A DNA stretch of 64,000 nucleotides from Deltaproteobacteria bacterium (GCA_016214955.1 JACRMN010000010.1:186001-250000), one strand, 5' to 3'. Shown: positions 1 through 8,519, numbered from the stretch's first letter. The notes: a model not told the origin generated them from the letters alone. Numbers and translations are program-made.

Positions 1-46
1 GTCCCCCCGGGCGCTCGGTCCCCACTCTTCACGGAGGGTCACCACC

Positions 47-1669
47 ATGGACGGCCTGATGATGGACTTCCCGCTGACCCTGGCTCACCTCTTCGAGCGG
101 GCGGCGGCCTACTTCCCCGACACCGAGCTCGTCACCCGGCGGCCCGACAAGACCATCCACCGCTCCACCTACCGCGAGTTCCACGCCCGGGTGCAGCGCT
201 TCGCCAACGCCCTGAAGCGGCTCGGGCTGCGGCCCGGCGAGCGGGTGGCCACGCTGGCCTGGAACTCCACCCGCCACCTCGAGGCCTACTTCGCGGTCCC
301 GCTGGCCGGCGGCGTGCTCCACACCCTCAACCCGCGCCTCTCGCCGGCCGACCTCACCTACATCATGAACGACGCCGACGACCGCATCCTGCTCGTCGAC
401 GACGTGCTGGTGCCGGCCTGGGAGCGCTTCCGCAAGGACGTCCGCCCCCAGCACGTGATCGTCTGGGGCCACGGCGCCGCGGCCCCCGAGGGCACCGTCG
501 ACTACGAGGCGCTCATCGCCCCGGAGCTGCCGGTCTTCGCCATCCCCCGCCTCGAGGAGGGGCAGGCGGCGGCCATGTGCTACACCAGCGGCACCACCGG
601 GCGGCCCAAGGGCGTCCTCTACTCGCACCGGGCGCTGGTGCTCCACTCGCTGGCCTCCGCCCTGCCCGACGCGCTCGGCCTCTCGGCCAGCGACGTGATG
701 ATGCCGGTGGTCCCCATGTTCCACGTCAACGCCTGGGGCCTGCCCTACACCGCGGTGATGACCGGGACCAAGCAGGTGTTCCCCGGCCCGCACCTCGATC
801 CCCAGAGCCTGCTGTCGCTGGTGCAGGAGGAGAAGGTCACCTTCACCGCCGGCGTCCCCACCATCTGGCTCGGCATCCTCGAGGCCCTCGACAAGGCGCC
901 CAAGGCCTTCGACACCTCCAGCCTCAAGGTCATGGTGGTGGGCGGCGCCGCCGCGCCCCAGTCGATGATCGAGGGGTTCGAGAGGCGCCACGGCCTCCAC
1001 GTGCTCCACGCCTGGGGCATGACCGAGATGACGCCGCTGGGCACGGTGTGCCGCCTGAAGCCCCACCTGCAGCGGAGGCCCGAGGAGGAGCGCTTCCGCA
1101 TCCGGGCCTCGCAGGGCCTCCCCGCCCCGCTCGTCGAGGTGCGGGCCGTGGGCGAGGACGGGGCGGCGGTGGCCTGGGACGGCAAGGCCATGGGCGAGCT
1201 GCACGTCCGCGGCCCCTGGGTGGCGAGGAGCTACTTCCAGAACCCGGCCGAGGCCGACAAGTTCACCATGGACGGCTGGTTCCGCACCGGCGACATCGTC
1301 ACTATCGACGCCGAGGGCTACATGCGGATCACCGACCGCTCCAAGGACCTCATCAAGTCGGGCGGCGAGTGGATCAGCTCGGTGGACCTGGAGAACGCGC
1401 TCATGGGGCACCCGGCCGTGAAGGAGGCGGCGGTCATCGGCGCCCCGCACCCGAAGTGGAGCGAGCGGCCGGTGGCCTGCGTGGTGCTGCGGGAGGGGGC
1501 ACGGGCCACGGAGAACGAGCTGCGCGAGTACCTGGAGCCCCTCTTCGCCCGCTTCTGGCTGCCCGAGGCCTTCGTCTTCGTGGAGGCCATCCCGCGCACC
1601 GCCGCCGGCAAGTTCAAGAAATCGGCGCTGCGGGAGCAGCTCAAGGACTTCCGCTTCGCCGGCACCTGA
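47..1669 (+). CDS. AMP-forming fatty acyl-CoA ligase (AlkK-like)
   Basis: A 540-residue member of the acyl-adenylate-forming superfamily. It should activate a medium- or long-chain carboxylic acid with ATP and CoA to acyl-CoA and AMP in the cytoplasm. The phosphate-binding motif [11 protein letters not shown] is at about residues 179-189, WGMTEMTP at about 324-331, and the hinge/adenylate region [13 protein letters not shown] around 417, followed by [13 protein letters not shown]. The C-terminal catalytic lysine region is [14 protein letters not shown]. The [11 protein letters not shown] segment resembles the AlkK-type fatty acid ligases. The ATG is preceded by GGAGGG at a good distance. It is convergent with the acetyltransferase to its right and has no obvious operon partner inside the window. 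The chain length of the substrate cannot be read from sequence. Confidence 0.92.
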   Translation: MDGLMMDFPLTLAHLFERAAAYFPDTELVTRRPDKTIHRSTYREFHARVQRFANALKRLGLRPGERVATLAWNSTRHLEAYFAVPLAGGVLHTLNPRLSPADLTYIMNDADDRILLVDDVLVPAWERFRKDVRPQHVIVWGHGAAAPEGTVDYEALIAPELPVFAIPRLEEGQAAAMCYTSGTTGRPKGVLYSHRALVLHSLASALPDALGLSASDVMMPVVPMFHVNAWGLPYTAVMTGTKQVFPGPHLDPQSLLSLVQEEKVTFTAGVPTIWLGILEALDKAPKAFDTSSLKVMVVGGAAAPQSMIEGFERRHGLHVLHAWGMTEMTPLGTVCRLKPHLQRRPEEERFRIRASQGLPAPLVEVRAVGEDGAAVAWDGKAMGELHVRGPWVARSYFQNPAEADKFTMDGWFRTGDIVTIDAEGYMRITDRSKDLIKSGGEWISSVDLENALMGHPAVKEAAVIGAPHPKWSERPVACVVLREGARATENELREYLEPLFARFWLPEAFVFVEAIPRTAAGKFKKSALREQLKDFRFAGT

Positions 1670-1704
1670 GGGCGCCCGGCACAGGTGGGCCGGCGCGCGC
1701 CGCC

Positions 1705-2148
1705 TCAGCCGCGGGGCAGGACCTTGCGCATCGAGACGTGCGGCACGCCCTGCTCGGCGAAGACCGTGCCCTCGCGCCGGTAGCCGCGGGCGGCGTAGAA
1801 GGGCTCGGCGGGGAGCTGGGAGTGAACCACCAGCTCGCCCACGCCGCGCAGCGTCGCCATCCGCTCCAGCGCCTCCAGGACCTTGGCCCCGATGCCGTGG
1901 CGGCGATGGGTGCTGGCCACGGCCATCCGGCCGATCTGGCAGGTGCGCTGGTCGAGGCGCACCATCCGGCCCGTGCCGACGCAGCGCCCCTCGGGGTCGA
2001 AGGCCACGACGTGATCGGCGTTGTAGTCGAAGGCGTCGCGGTCGAGGGGGCGCGGGACGCCCTGCTCGACCTCGAAGACCGCGCGCCGCAGCTCGTAGGC
2101 GGCGTCGCGGTCCTGGGCGGTGGAGGCGAAGCGGACCAGGATCTCCAT
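1705..2148 (-). CDS. GNAT-family N-acetyltransferase
   Basis: A 147-residue single-domain acetyltransferase using acetyl-CoA; the acceptor is unknown. The protein shows the order expected for GNAT proteins: an N-terminal RRAVFEVEQGVP segment, the acetyl-CoA-binding region IGRMAVASTHRRHGIGAKVLE (R/Q-x-x-G-x-G/A-like), then VVHSQLPAEPFYAARGYRREG and a terminal GVPHVSMRKVL. The ATG at 2148 begins the conserved domain; the frame stays open upstream to 2253 but that stretch (MPRGGGAPASPPSAR...) is low-complexity and unlike the family. A GGAGG lies unusually close to the chosen ATG, so initiation efficiency or the exact start is uncertain. It lies downstream of the multicopper oxidase gene on the same strand but is separated by a GC-rich hairpin. 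Confidence 0.85.
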   Translation of the reverse strand: MEILVRFASTAQDRDAAYELRRAVFEVEQGVPRPLDRDAFDYNADHVVAFDPEGRCVGTGRMVRLDQRTCQIGRMAVASTHRRHGIGAKVLEALERMATLRGVGELVVHSQLPAEPFYAARGYRREGTVFAEQGVPHVSMRKVLPRG

Positions 2149-2217
2149 CCTCCATCTGTACCCGAAGGCGGGAGGGCGAGGCCAGTGCCCGATCGCGGGG
2201 CGCCGCGCCCGCGCGGA

Positions 2218-2245
2218 GGGGGGCGACGCCGGAGCGCCGCCCCCC
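2218..2245 (-). terminator. GC-rich hairpin after multicopper oxidase gene
   Basis: GGGGGGCG at 2218-2225 pairs perfectly with CGCCCCCC at 2238-2245 across a 12-base loop, about 28 bases past the stop of the multicopper oxidase. There is no clear U tract, so intrinsic termination is inferred only from position and stem strength. Confidence 0.4.
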
Positions 2246-2272
2246 CGGGGCACCTCTACCGGTCGCGGAGGT

Positions 2273-5200
2273 CTACGGCACCACCAGGCTGGTGCGCATC
2301 ATCTCCGAGTCCTCGTGCGAGTTGATGTGGCAGTGCCAGACGTAGGGGCCGGAGGTCACCGGCTCGTAGACGAAGGCCGACGCCGGGGTGCCGGCGCAGG
2401 TGAAGGCGCCGGTCAGCGGGTCGGCCGGGCAGCCGGCGCTGCCGGGCACGTTGGGCGTGCCGGCGGTCCAGCGCGCCGTCCAGTCGGCCACGATGGTGGT
2501 GACCATGCGCGGGGGAGCCTGGGTGGCGTCCTTCCAGCCTCCCTCGACGCTGGCGGCGGTCACCGGCGTGATGCCGGCGCCGAGGTAGGGCTGGCCGGCG
2601 GCGTTCAGGCCGTTGACGTCGGGGACCACCTGCATCTCGTTGCCCGGAGCGGTGCCGGGCTGGCAGGTGGCGGAGCCGCAGAGCGCGGTCTTGTAGGCAT
2701 TCACGTTGAGTGTCTGCCGGGCCACGATCTGGTGCTTCACGAGGTGCGGGTGCATGGGGTGGGCGTCGACCGTGAGGTTGATGAACTGCCAGACCTCGCG
2801 GGTCCCCTGCCTGGGCGTCTCGGTGACCTTGTACTCGAAGGGCACGCCGTTGAGCTGCATGCCCAGCGGGGTGAGGGTGACGCCGTCCACGCGCTCGTTC
2901 AGGTAGACCTGGCGCACCACGTAGTTCCCGCCGGCGAGCGGATAGGCCGGGCGGATGTCCACGAAGCTCGGGTCGGTGACCAGCGCCGGGTTGGCCGGGA
3001 TGCACAGGTTGAGGTACTTGCCGGCCTGGATCTGGCCGGCGGCACCGGCCGACAGCGCCGTGTTCTGGGCCATGTTGTTGGGGTCCCAGGTGAGGGCCGC
3101 GGGGGCGATGGGCACGTTGACCCGGCCCACGCGGACGGTGGCGCCGCAGCTCTGCACGCCGGGGCCGGCCGCGGGGCTGACGTCGAACCGCATGATGGTG
3201 TTCATGTCGGGCGTGAAGCCGTTCTGGGGGGCGAGGCCGGGGCCGGGGTACGGAGCCGAGGCGCTGTTCACCATGTAGACGGTGGCGGCGGCGCCGGCGG
3301 CCACGCCCGGCAGGGCGCCGAAGTTCACCAGCAGCTCGTACCGCTCACCGGGGCACATGGTGATGCGGCGCTGGGGCGCCAGCACCGGGTTCTTCAGGTA
3401 GCCCTGGTCGTTGGCGATGACGTAGAAGTTGGTGTTGTAGTTGACGCCGGTGGCGTTGACGGGCGCGCCGGGGGCGGGCGGCAGCATGCCGGCCACTCCG
3501 GACATGAAGCCGATGGTGTAGCAGCGCGAGTCGGAGCCATCCACCAGGCGCAGGCGGTACCAGCCGGGCTCGGTGGTCTTCTTCGGCCAGAGGACGCCGT
3601 TCACCAGCGCGTGGTCGCCGAAGTACTCGGGCACCCAGGTCGGGTGGACCAGCGGGTTGACGCCGCTGGTCACGGGGGTCACGCCGGGGGTGAGCGGCGG
3701 CGGCGCGAAGGTCTGGCCCAGGCCGTTGGAGAAGTTGATGGAGCCGTCGTCGTTGAAGGCCCGGTCCTGGATGGCGAGGAACAGGTCGTACCTGGGGGCG
3801 GTCACCGCGGGCAGCGCCGGGTTCAACGGGGCGCGGATCTCGCTGAGCGGGTCGAGCCAGGTGTAGTCGGTGGTGCAGCCGGCGTAGCCCGCCGGGCAGG
3901 CGCCGGTGGGGGCGCCGTTGAGGACGCCGCCGTGCTTGAGCGGCTCCTTCACCGGGAAGAAGCCGGCCGGGCCGGCGATGACGTTGTGGTGGGTCTTGCC
4001 CAGGGTGTGGTCGTGGAACCAGATGGTCGCCTCTTCCTGGACCATCGGATAGGCGTAGGTGTCGGCGTTGCCGCCGGGCCGCATCAGCGGGTGGGCCAGC
4101 GGCGACTCGAAGGCCGGGTTCACCATCTTGGGCGTGGGCGAGTAGAGCGCGGCGGTGGTGCTGTTGCCGACCCACTTCTCGGCGAAGCCGTCGGTGGAGG
4201 GCGGGATCTCGCCGCCGTGGAGGTGCGTCACCCAGGAGTTGTCGGGCTGCTGCGGGCTGCCGAAGGGGTTCACGCCCTCCGGGGCCACGGTCATGCCCGC
4301 CTGGATGGCGGCCGGGTCGATGCGGCTCTTCACTCCCATGAAGGTGCGGTCGATGGAGCAGGGCCAGTCGGCCGCCTCGGGGTGGCTGCAGAGGACGTGG
4401 TTGTTGGGGAACTCGTTCACCCACTTGACCACCACCGGGCGGCCCTTGGTGGCGCGGACGCTGATGGAGGGCCAGGTGGCGATGTACTGGTTCTGCGACC
4501 AGGGGCTGGGGGTCGGGGCCAGGCCGACGCCGGCGGTGCCGCCCATGTTGATCTGCCCGATGCCCCAGATCGGCGTGAAGAGCGGGGCGCCGAAGGCGAT
4601 GGCCGGGGCGCCGCCGGGGACACCGCCCACGGTGGAGGCGCAGTAGGAGGACTGGAAGAGAGGGTCCAGGCCGGCGGGGCAGGTGCAGCCCGCGGGGATG
4701 TTGCAGGTCAGGCCGGTCCACTGCATGCCGTTGGGCACCGCAATGCCGCCGACCGCGGTCGGGTTGGGGAAGGCGCCGAGGCCGGCGAGGGCCTGGAAGC
4801 CCCAGGACTCGTGCACGCCGAGCTCGTAGTAGTCGGCGCCGGGGAAGGTGGTGGTGTCGGGGGTGTAGTCGGGCGGGTTCAGCACCTCCCAGACGAACTT
4901 CTGGGTGTTGAGGTCGGGCACCACCGGGCTCAGCAGCTTGTAGCCGAAGGGGGCGCCGCAGGCAGACCAGCCACCCGCCGACTGGTTGGAGACGCCGGGG
5001 AATCCGGCCGGGCAGGCGAAGCTGTTGGGGACGTTGGCGCAGGCCCCGAGCGCCGGGAAGACCGACTGGTTGTTGAGCGTGTCGGCCACGCACTGCCCGG
5101 GGTACGGGTAGTTGACCTGGTAGTTGCTGCCAGAGGGCCCGAAGGCGTTCTGGCGGGGGAAGGCGGCGTTGGCCGCGGCCGGATCGGTGTTGGGCAGGAC

Positions 5201-5293
5201 GTAGCCCGGGGGAAGAATCTGAGCGCTGGCAGACGTGAAGACTGCCAGCACGCCGGCGCACATGGCGCCAGCGCGCTTCGAGAGGCTGGTCAC
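2273..5293 (-). CDS. large secreted multicopper oxidase
   Basis: A 1006-residue exported protein with all four copper-ligand motifs of multicopper oxidases: THLHGG near residue 356, WFHDHTLG near 425, HPMHPH near 844 and WHCHINSHEDSEMM near 987. These supply the type 1 copper (with Met as likely axial ligand) and the trinuclear type 2/3 centre, so oxidation of a substrate coupled to O2 reduction is expected. The N-terminus (MTSLSKRAGAMCAGVLAVF, then SASAQ) is a Sec signal peptide. The start is GTG with AGGAGGG seven bases upstream. The protein is about twice the length of laccases, has some 350 residues before the first copper motif and many cysteines, which fits a secreted disulfide-rich enzyme. 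Manganese or iron oxidases and Geobacter OmpB-type proteins are possible functional relatives, but the substrate is unknown. Confidence 0.9.
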   Translation of the reverse strand: MTSLSKRAGAMCAGVLAVFTSASAQILPPGYVLPNTDPAAANAAFPRQNAFGPSGSNYQVNYPYPGQCVADTLNNQSVFPALGACANVPNSFACPAGFPGVSNQSAGGWSACGAPFGYKLLSPVVPDLNTQKFVWEVLNPPDYTPDTTTFPGADYYELGVHESWGFQALAGLGAFPNPTAVGGIAVPNGMQWTGLTCNIPAGCTCPAGLDPLFQSSYCASTVGGVPGGAPAIAFGAPLFTPIWGIGQINMGGTAGVGLAPTPSPWSQNQYIATWPSISVRATKGRPVVVKWVNEFPNNHVLCSHPEAADWPCSIDRTFMGVKSRIDPAAIQAGMTVAPEGVNPFGSPQQPDNSWVTHLHGGEIPPSTDGFAEKWVGNSTTAALYSPTPKMVNPAFESPLAHPLMRPGGNADTYAYPMVQEEATIWFHDHTLGKTHHNVIAGPAGFFPVKEPLKHGGVLNGAPTGACPAGYAGCTTDYTWLDPLSEIRAPLNPALPAVTAPRYDLFLAIQDRAFNDDGSINFSNGLGQTFAPPPLTPGVTPVTSGVNPLVHPTWVPEYFGDHALVNGVLWPKKTTEPGWYRLRLVDGSDSRCYTIGFMSGVAGMLPPAPGAPVNATGVNYNTNFYVIANDQGYLKNPVLAPQRRITMCPGERYELLVNFGALPGVAAGAAATVYMVNSASAPYPGPGLAPQNGFTPDMNTIMRFDVSPAAGPGVQSCGATVRVGRVNVPIAPAALTWDPNNMAQNTALSAGAAGQIQAGKYLNLCIPANPALVTDPSFVDIRPAYPLAGGNYVVRQVYLNERVDGVTLTPLGMQLNGVPFEYKVTETPRQGTREVWQFINLTVDAHPMHPHLVKHQIVARQTLNVNAYKTALCGSATCQPGTAPGNEMQVVPDVNGLNAAGQPYLGAGITPVTAASVEGGWKDATQAPPRMVTTIVADWTARWTAGTPNVPGSAGCPADPLTGAFTCAGTPASAFVYEPVTSGPYVWHCHINSHEDSEMMRTSLVVP

Positions 5294-5832
5294 GAAGTTA
5301 CCCTCCTGCGAGATCTGACTTGATCGCTGCCCTCGTGCTTCTGGCGCCGCGAGCCCCCCCGGCCCTCACCGGGAGTTCCACTGTCCGCCCTCGGTCGCCC
5401 TCGTTCAACGCGCACGATGAGCATGGGGGCCGGTGTAGGGAAGTGGCCACTGTCCTGGCCCCACCGGCACGTGCGCTCGCGTCTGAGACGGAATGGGGGG
5501 CGCCGGCACGCCAGCCCCAGGGGCTCCCTGACGGGGTGCGCCGTGCGCCGCGCGCGACCCCGGGCGCGACCGGGCGCGAATGTTCGCGATTTACGAAGGG
5601 GTCTGCGCCCGCGTCGAACGGCCCGGCCAGGCGGAGTTCGGGGACCCCGCGCCGTCCTGGAGGAGCGCCGGCCGCCGGGTCGAGCCGCCAAGATCCGGCA
5701 GTCAGACAGGAAATTTACGGCCCATCAGGGACTCCCGGTGTTCTGTGGTCCGAGGGGGCCGCTCGGTTCGGACACGTACCGTGAACCAGGTACCTTCCCC
5801 GACCTCCTCGACCGCGACCGCGTCCACGACCC

Positions 5833-5925
5833 CCGACCCCTGCCCTGAGCGAGGGCTCGCCCCTGCAGGCCCGAGCGGAAGGGCCGACCCCGACCCCGAC
5901 CGCGACCTCGACCCTCGACGTGGAA
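5833..5925. repeat. REP-like element copy 1 plus GACC-type tract
   Basis: The 23 bases beginning CCGACCCCTGCCCTGAGCGA at 5833 are identical to 60789-60811. The following bases (GCTCGCCCCTGCAGGCCCGAGCGGAAGGG) align with the second copy with a few changes and form an imperfect inverted repeat (CCCTGAGCGAGGGC against GCCCGAGCGGAAGGG). A degenerate run of GACCCC/GACCGC/GACCTC units follows to about 5925, as it also does at the second copy. This looks like a small extragenic palindromic element family. Confidence 0.55.
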
Positions 5926-5940
5926 CGTTGCGCGCGCGGC

Positions 5941-5956
5941 AGGCAGGCGCCTGCCT
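5941..5956. promoter_or_regulatory. 16-bp perfect palindrome, candidate activator site for amt
   Basis: AGGCAGGCGCCTGCCT is a perfect palindrome containing the half-sites GCAGGC and GCCTGC. Its centre lies 70-71 bp upstream of the -24 GG of the sigma-54 promoter. The same half-sites, with a 4-bp spacer, occur at essentially the same distance before the sigma-54 promoter of the next gene (7541-7556). An enhancer-binding protein site is inferred; it does not match the NtrC consensus closely. Confidence 0.4.
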
Positions 5957-6017
5957 CGGCAGCGTGCAGCCAGGCCCAGGAAGAGGTGAAACATGGCGCT
6001 GCGAGGGGGTTTCCTCC

Positions 6018-6033
6018 GGGCACGCCCGCTGCA
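6018..6033 (+). promoter_or_regulatory. sigma-54 (RpoN) promoter of amt
   Basis: GGGCACGCCCGCTGCA matches the sigma-54 consensus TGGCACG-N4-TTGCA at all but two positions. The invariant GG (6019-6020) and GC (6031-6032) are separated by exactly 10 bases. It lies about 40 bases before the GTG start, leaving room for a short leader with GGAGGT. Nitrogen-responsive sigma-54 control is well established for amt genes in many Proteobacteria. Confidence 0.75.
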
Positions 6034-6073
6034 AAGTCAGCGAGCGCCCGCAGTCCCACCCTCGGAGGTTCAC

Positions 6074-7438
6074 GTGAAGAAGGCTCTCGCCCCGGCAGCC
6101 CTGCTGCTGCCCACCCTCGCCCTGGCCGCGCCGGGGCAGGTCGACAGCGGAGACACCGCGCTGGTGCTCGTCTCCGCAGGCCTGGTGCTGCTGATGACCC
6201 CTGGCCTGGCCTTCTTCTACGGCGGCCTGGTGCGCGCCAAGAACGTCGTCCACACCATGATCCTCTCCGTCGTCTGCATGGCGGTGGTGGGCGTGCTCTG
6301 GGCCCTGGCCGGCTACAGCCTGGCCTTCTCGCCGGGCGGCGCGGCCGACCGCTTCATCGGCGGCCTCTCCTGGCTGGGCCTCCGCGGCGTCGGCGGCGAC
6401 GTGGTGAAGGAGCTGGCGCCGACCATCCCCCACACCGCCTTCATGCTCTTCCAGGCCATGTTCGCCATCATCACCCCGGCGCTCATCTCCGGGGCCATCG
6501 TCGAGCGGGTGCGGATGAAGGCCTACCTGCTCTTCGTGGTGCTCTGGAGCCTGGTGGTCTACACGCCGGTGGCCCACTGGGTCTGGGCGCCTGGCGGCTG
6601 GCTGCGGGGCATGGGTGCCCTCGACTTCGCCGGCGGCACGGTGGTGCACATCAACGCCGCCGCCGCCGCGCTCGTCTTCGCCGTGGTCCTGGGCAAGCGG
6701 CGCGGCCTGCGCCACCCATCGGTGCTGCCGCACAACGTGCCCTTCGCCATCCTGGGTGCCGGCCTGCTCTGGTTCGGCTGGCTGGGGTTCAACGGCGGCA
6801 GCGCGCTGGGCGCCAACGGCCTGGCCGCCTTCGCCTTCGCAAACACCTTCTTCGCCCCGGCGGCGGCCGCCGCGGCCTGGGGGCTCCTGGAGCTCTTCCT
6901 CTTCCACGGCAAGATGTCGGGCGTCGGCCTGGCCTCCGGCGCGGTGGCGGGCATGGTGGCCATCACCCCGGCGGCCGGCTTCGTCACCCCGCTGGCCTCG
7001 CTCCTGATCGGCGCCCTGGCCGGCACCGCCTCGCTGCTGGCGGTTCGCCTGCGCCCGCGGCTCGGCCTCGACGACTCGCTCGACGTCTTCGCCGTCCACG
7101 GCGTGGCGGCGACGCTGGGCGCCCTGCTCACCGGAGTGCTGGCCACCAAGGCGGTCAACCCGGACGGCGCCGACGGCAGCCTGGCGCTCCTGGGCGTGCA
7201 GGCGCTGGGCGTGGCCGCGACCCTCGCCTGGTCGGGCGGCCTCTCCTGGGCGCTCATCCGGCTGGTCTCGCTCTTCACGCCGCTGCGCGCCGAGGAGCAG
7301 GACGAGTGGAGCGGCATGGACACCTCGGAGTCCGGCGAGCGCGCCTACATCCACGCGGACGAGTCCTCCAGCCTCTCGCCTCCCGCCGCCGCCCACGCGC
7401 CCGGCGTGGTGCGCCCGGCCGCCGCCCAGCACGGCTAG
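6074..7438 (+). CDS. amt: ammonium transporter (Amt/AmtB)
   Basis: A 454-residue polytopic inner-membrane ammonium channel. A signal peptide (VKKALAPAALLLPTLALA) is followed by the family-typical start of the first pore helices with TPGLAFFYGGLVRAKN. The twin pore histidines are visible: H192 in GGTVVHIN and H342 in FAVHGVAATLG; FGWLGFNGGSALGANG is the Amt signature. The C-terminal tail contains GMDTSESGERAY, the conserved cytoplasmic segment that interacts with P-II proteins. The GTG at 6074 was chosen because it has GGAGGT eight bases upstream and opens the signal peptide; an ATG at 5993 would add 27 uncharacteristic residues and lie upstream of the sigma-54 promoter. No glnK gene is adjacent, which is less usual. 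Confidence 0.95.
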   Translation: MKKALAPAALLLPTLALAAPGQVDSGDTALVLVSAGLVLLMTPGLAFFYGGLVRAKNVVHTMILSVVCMAVVGVLWALAGYSLAFSPGGAADRFIGGLSWLGLRGVGGDVVKELAPTIPHTAFMLFQAMFAIITPALISGAIVERVRMKAYLLFVVLWSLVVYTPVAHWVWAPGGWLRGMGALDFAGGTVVHINAAAAALVFAVVLGKRRGLRHPSVLPHNVPFAILGAGLLWFGWLGFNGGSALGANGLAAFAFANTFFAPAAAAAAWGLLELFLFHGKMSGVGLASGAVAGMVAITPAAGFVTPLASLLIGALAGTASLLAVRLRPRLGLDDSLDVFAVHGVAATLGALLTGVLATKAVNPDGADGSLALLGVQALGVAATLAWSGGLSWALIRLVSLFTPLRAEEQDEWSGMDTSESGERAYIHADESSSLSPPAAAHAPGVVRPAAAQHG

Positions 7439-7527
7439 CGCACCAGCCCGCCGTCCCCCGGAGCCCGCCCGGCGCCTGCCGCGGCGGGCTCCGCGCATTT
7501 CACCGTCCGTGACGCGGGCCGTCCGCT

Positions 7528-7556
7528 GCCTGCCCGGCCCGCAGGCCGCCGCCTGC
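7528..7556. promoter_or_regulatory. GCCTGC/GCAGGC half-site cluster, candidate activator site
   Basis: GCCTGC (7528-7533), GCAGGC (7541-7546) and GCCTGC (7551-7556) form two overlapping inverted repeats with 7- and 4-base spacers. The centre of the second lies 69-70 bp before the -24 GG of the following sigma-54 promoter, matching the arrangement upstream of amt. Inferred binding site for a shared enhancer-binding protein. Confidence 0.35.
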
Positions 7557-7582
7557 AGGGCGAGCAGCACCGGGGGGCCGCG

Positions 7583-7604
7583 CCGGAATCCGCACGGATT
7601 CCGG
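7583..7604. promoter_or_regulatory. 22-bp palindrome CCGGAATCCG-CA-CGGATTCCGG
   Basis: Perfect 10-bp arms separated by two bases, between amt and the next gene and 13 bases before the -24 element of its promoter. It could be the amt transcription terminator (no U run follows) or an operator; sequence alone does not decide. Confidence 0.4.
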
Positions 7605-7616
7605 GACCGGCGGCGG

Positions 7617-7632
7617 CGGCACGGGCGCTGCA
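7617..7632 (+). promoter_or_regulatory. sigma-54 (RpoN) promoter of the amt-linked exported protein
   Basis: CGGCACGGGCGCTGCA has the invariant GG (7618-7619) and GC (7630-7631) with 10 bases between them. It is identical to the amt promoter at 13 of the 15 positions from GG to the final A. It lies about 50 bases before the ATG at 7684. Confidence 0.7.
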
Positions 7633-7683
7633 GTGGGGAACCGCAAGCATCCACCCCACCCGCTCGACCAAAGGAGAGGATCG

Positions 7684-8445
7684 ATGAAGAAGGTTTCCCG
7701 GGCCCTGGCCGCCGCCGCGCTGCTCGCAGCCGCCTCGCAGGCCGCCGCCACCCCGTCCACCGTCTGGTGGACGCCGGCCACCACCTACGTGCAGCCCTAC
7801 CTGGTGCCGCACCTGACCTACGACACCTACTTCGGTGAGGGCGGGGCCTACCCCATCGACTCCGGCGTGCAGATCGGCATCCTGCCCTTCGAGAAGCTCC
7901 AGGCCGAGATCGGCTTCGACCTCAACTACCCCGGCTACACCAAGAACGGCCTGCTCTTCAACGCCAAGCTGGGCGTGCCCGAGGGCGCCTTCGGCGACTG
8001 GTTCCCGGGCATCAGCGCCGGCATCTACGGGCTGGGGCTCAAGAAGGACGTGAGCGACTACAACATCCTGCACGCCGAGATCGGCAAGACGCTGGGGGCC
8101 TTCGGCACCCTGACGCTGGGCGGCTACTTCGGCAACGACAAGCTGCTGCTCGACGAGACCGGGGCCAAGGCCAACTCCGGCTTCATGGCCGCCTACGTCA
8201 CGCCCGACGTCGCCGTGGGCCTGCCCGGCCTCACCAAGATCAACTTCTTCGGCGACGTGCAGACAGGCAAGAGCGCCTTCGGCGCCTGGGGCCTCGGCAT
8301 CGGCCTCTACTTCACCCCGGCCATCGACCTCCTCGCCGGCCCGGTCTTCTTCCTCAACGAGAAGGTCCAGCCCGGCCAGTCCAAGATGATGTGGTCGCTG
8401 CAGATCGACGTCGACGTCGAGCTGCTGGCCAAGCCCAAGAGCTAG
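7684..8445 (+). CDS. amt-linked exported protein, probable outer-membrane protein
   Basis: A 253-residue protein of unrecognised family. Residues 1-22 (MKKVSRALAAAALLAAASQAAA) are a clear signal peptide. The mature part alternates hydrophobic and polar residues and is rich in Gly, Tyr, Phe and Asp, with segments such as PYLVPHLTYDTYFGEGG, LQAEIGFDLNY, LGGYFGNDKLLLDE and LGIGLYFTPAIDLLAG, as in beta-barrel proteins. The ATG has AAGGAGAGG upstream. It lies 245 bases after amt, has its own sigma-54 promoter almost identical to that of amt, and ends before a strong bidirectional hairpin. A role in nitrogen-limited growth, for example outer-membrane passage of a nitrogen source, is inferred from shared regulation only. 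Confidence 0.8.
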   Translation: MKKVSRALAAAALLAAASQAAATPSTVWWTPATTYVQPYLVPHLTYDTYFGEGGAYPIDSGVQIGILPFEKLQAEIGFDLNYPGYTKNGLLFNAKLGVPEGAFGDWFPGISAGIYGLGLKKDVSDYNILHAEIGKTLGAFGTLTLGGYFGNDKLLLDETGAKANSGFMAAYVTPDVAVGLPGLTKINFFGDVQTGKSAFGAWGLGIGLYFTPAIDLLAGPVFFLNEKVQPGQSKMMWSLQIDVDVELLAKPKS

Positions 8446-8472
8446 CCGCGCCGCACCGCCTCACCCGTAGCG

Positions 8473-8519
8473 CCGGGCGGATTCCCGGGCCTCGCAGGGC
8501 CCCGGGGGTCCGCCCGGTT
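8473..8519. terminator. bidirectional terminator hairpin
   Basis: CCGGGCGGA (8473-8481) pairs with TCCGCCCGG (8509-8517), with a further inner CCCGGGCC/GGCCCCGGG pairing. It lies between convergent genes ending at 8445 (+) and 8524 (-) and is followed by TT. The position and stability fit a shared terminator. Confidence 0.55.

Larger units (their letters stand above)
5294..6073. other. 780-bp non-coding interval between mco and amt
   Basis: No frame here shows a convincing start, ribosome site and protein-like composition; the open frames are arginine/proline-rich products of GC bias. The interval carries the upstream region of the divergently transcribed multicopper oxidase, a REP-like element with a degenerate GACC-type tract at about 5800-5925, a 16-bp perfect palindrome at 5941-5956 and a sigma-54 promoter at 6018-6033. 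A less GC-rich patch around 5690-5760 (GGAAATTTACGG and following) has no assignable function but could hold a promoter. Confidence 0.7.

Noticed and set aside
2120-5323. Plus-strand open frame of over 1000 codons opposite the multicopper oxidase
   Set aside because: Composition is Gly/Arg/Val/His-rich from GC-biased antisense reading; no motif, ribosome site or plausible start, while the minus strand encodes all four copper motifs.
5702-7654. Minus-strand frame of 650 codons opposite amt
   Set aside because: Low-complexity Gly/Arg/His sequence; amt on the plus strand is unambiguous.
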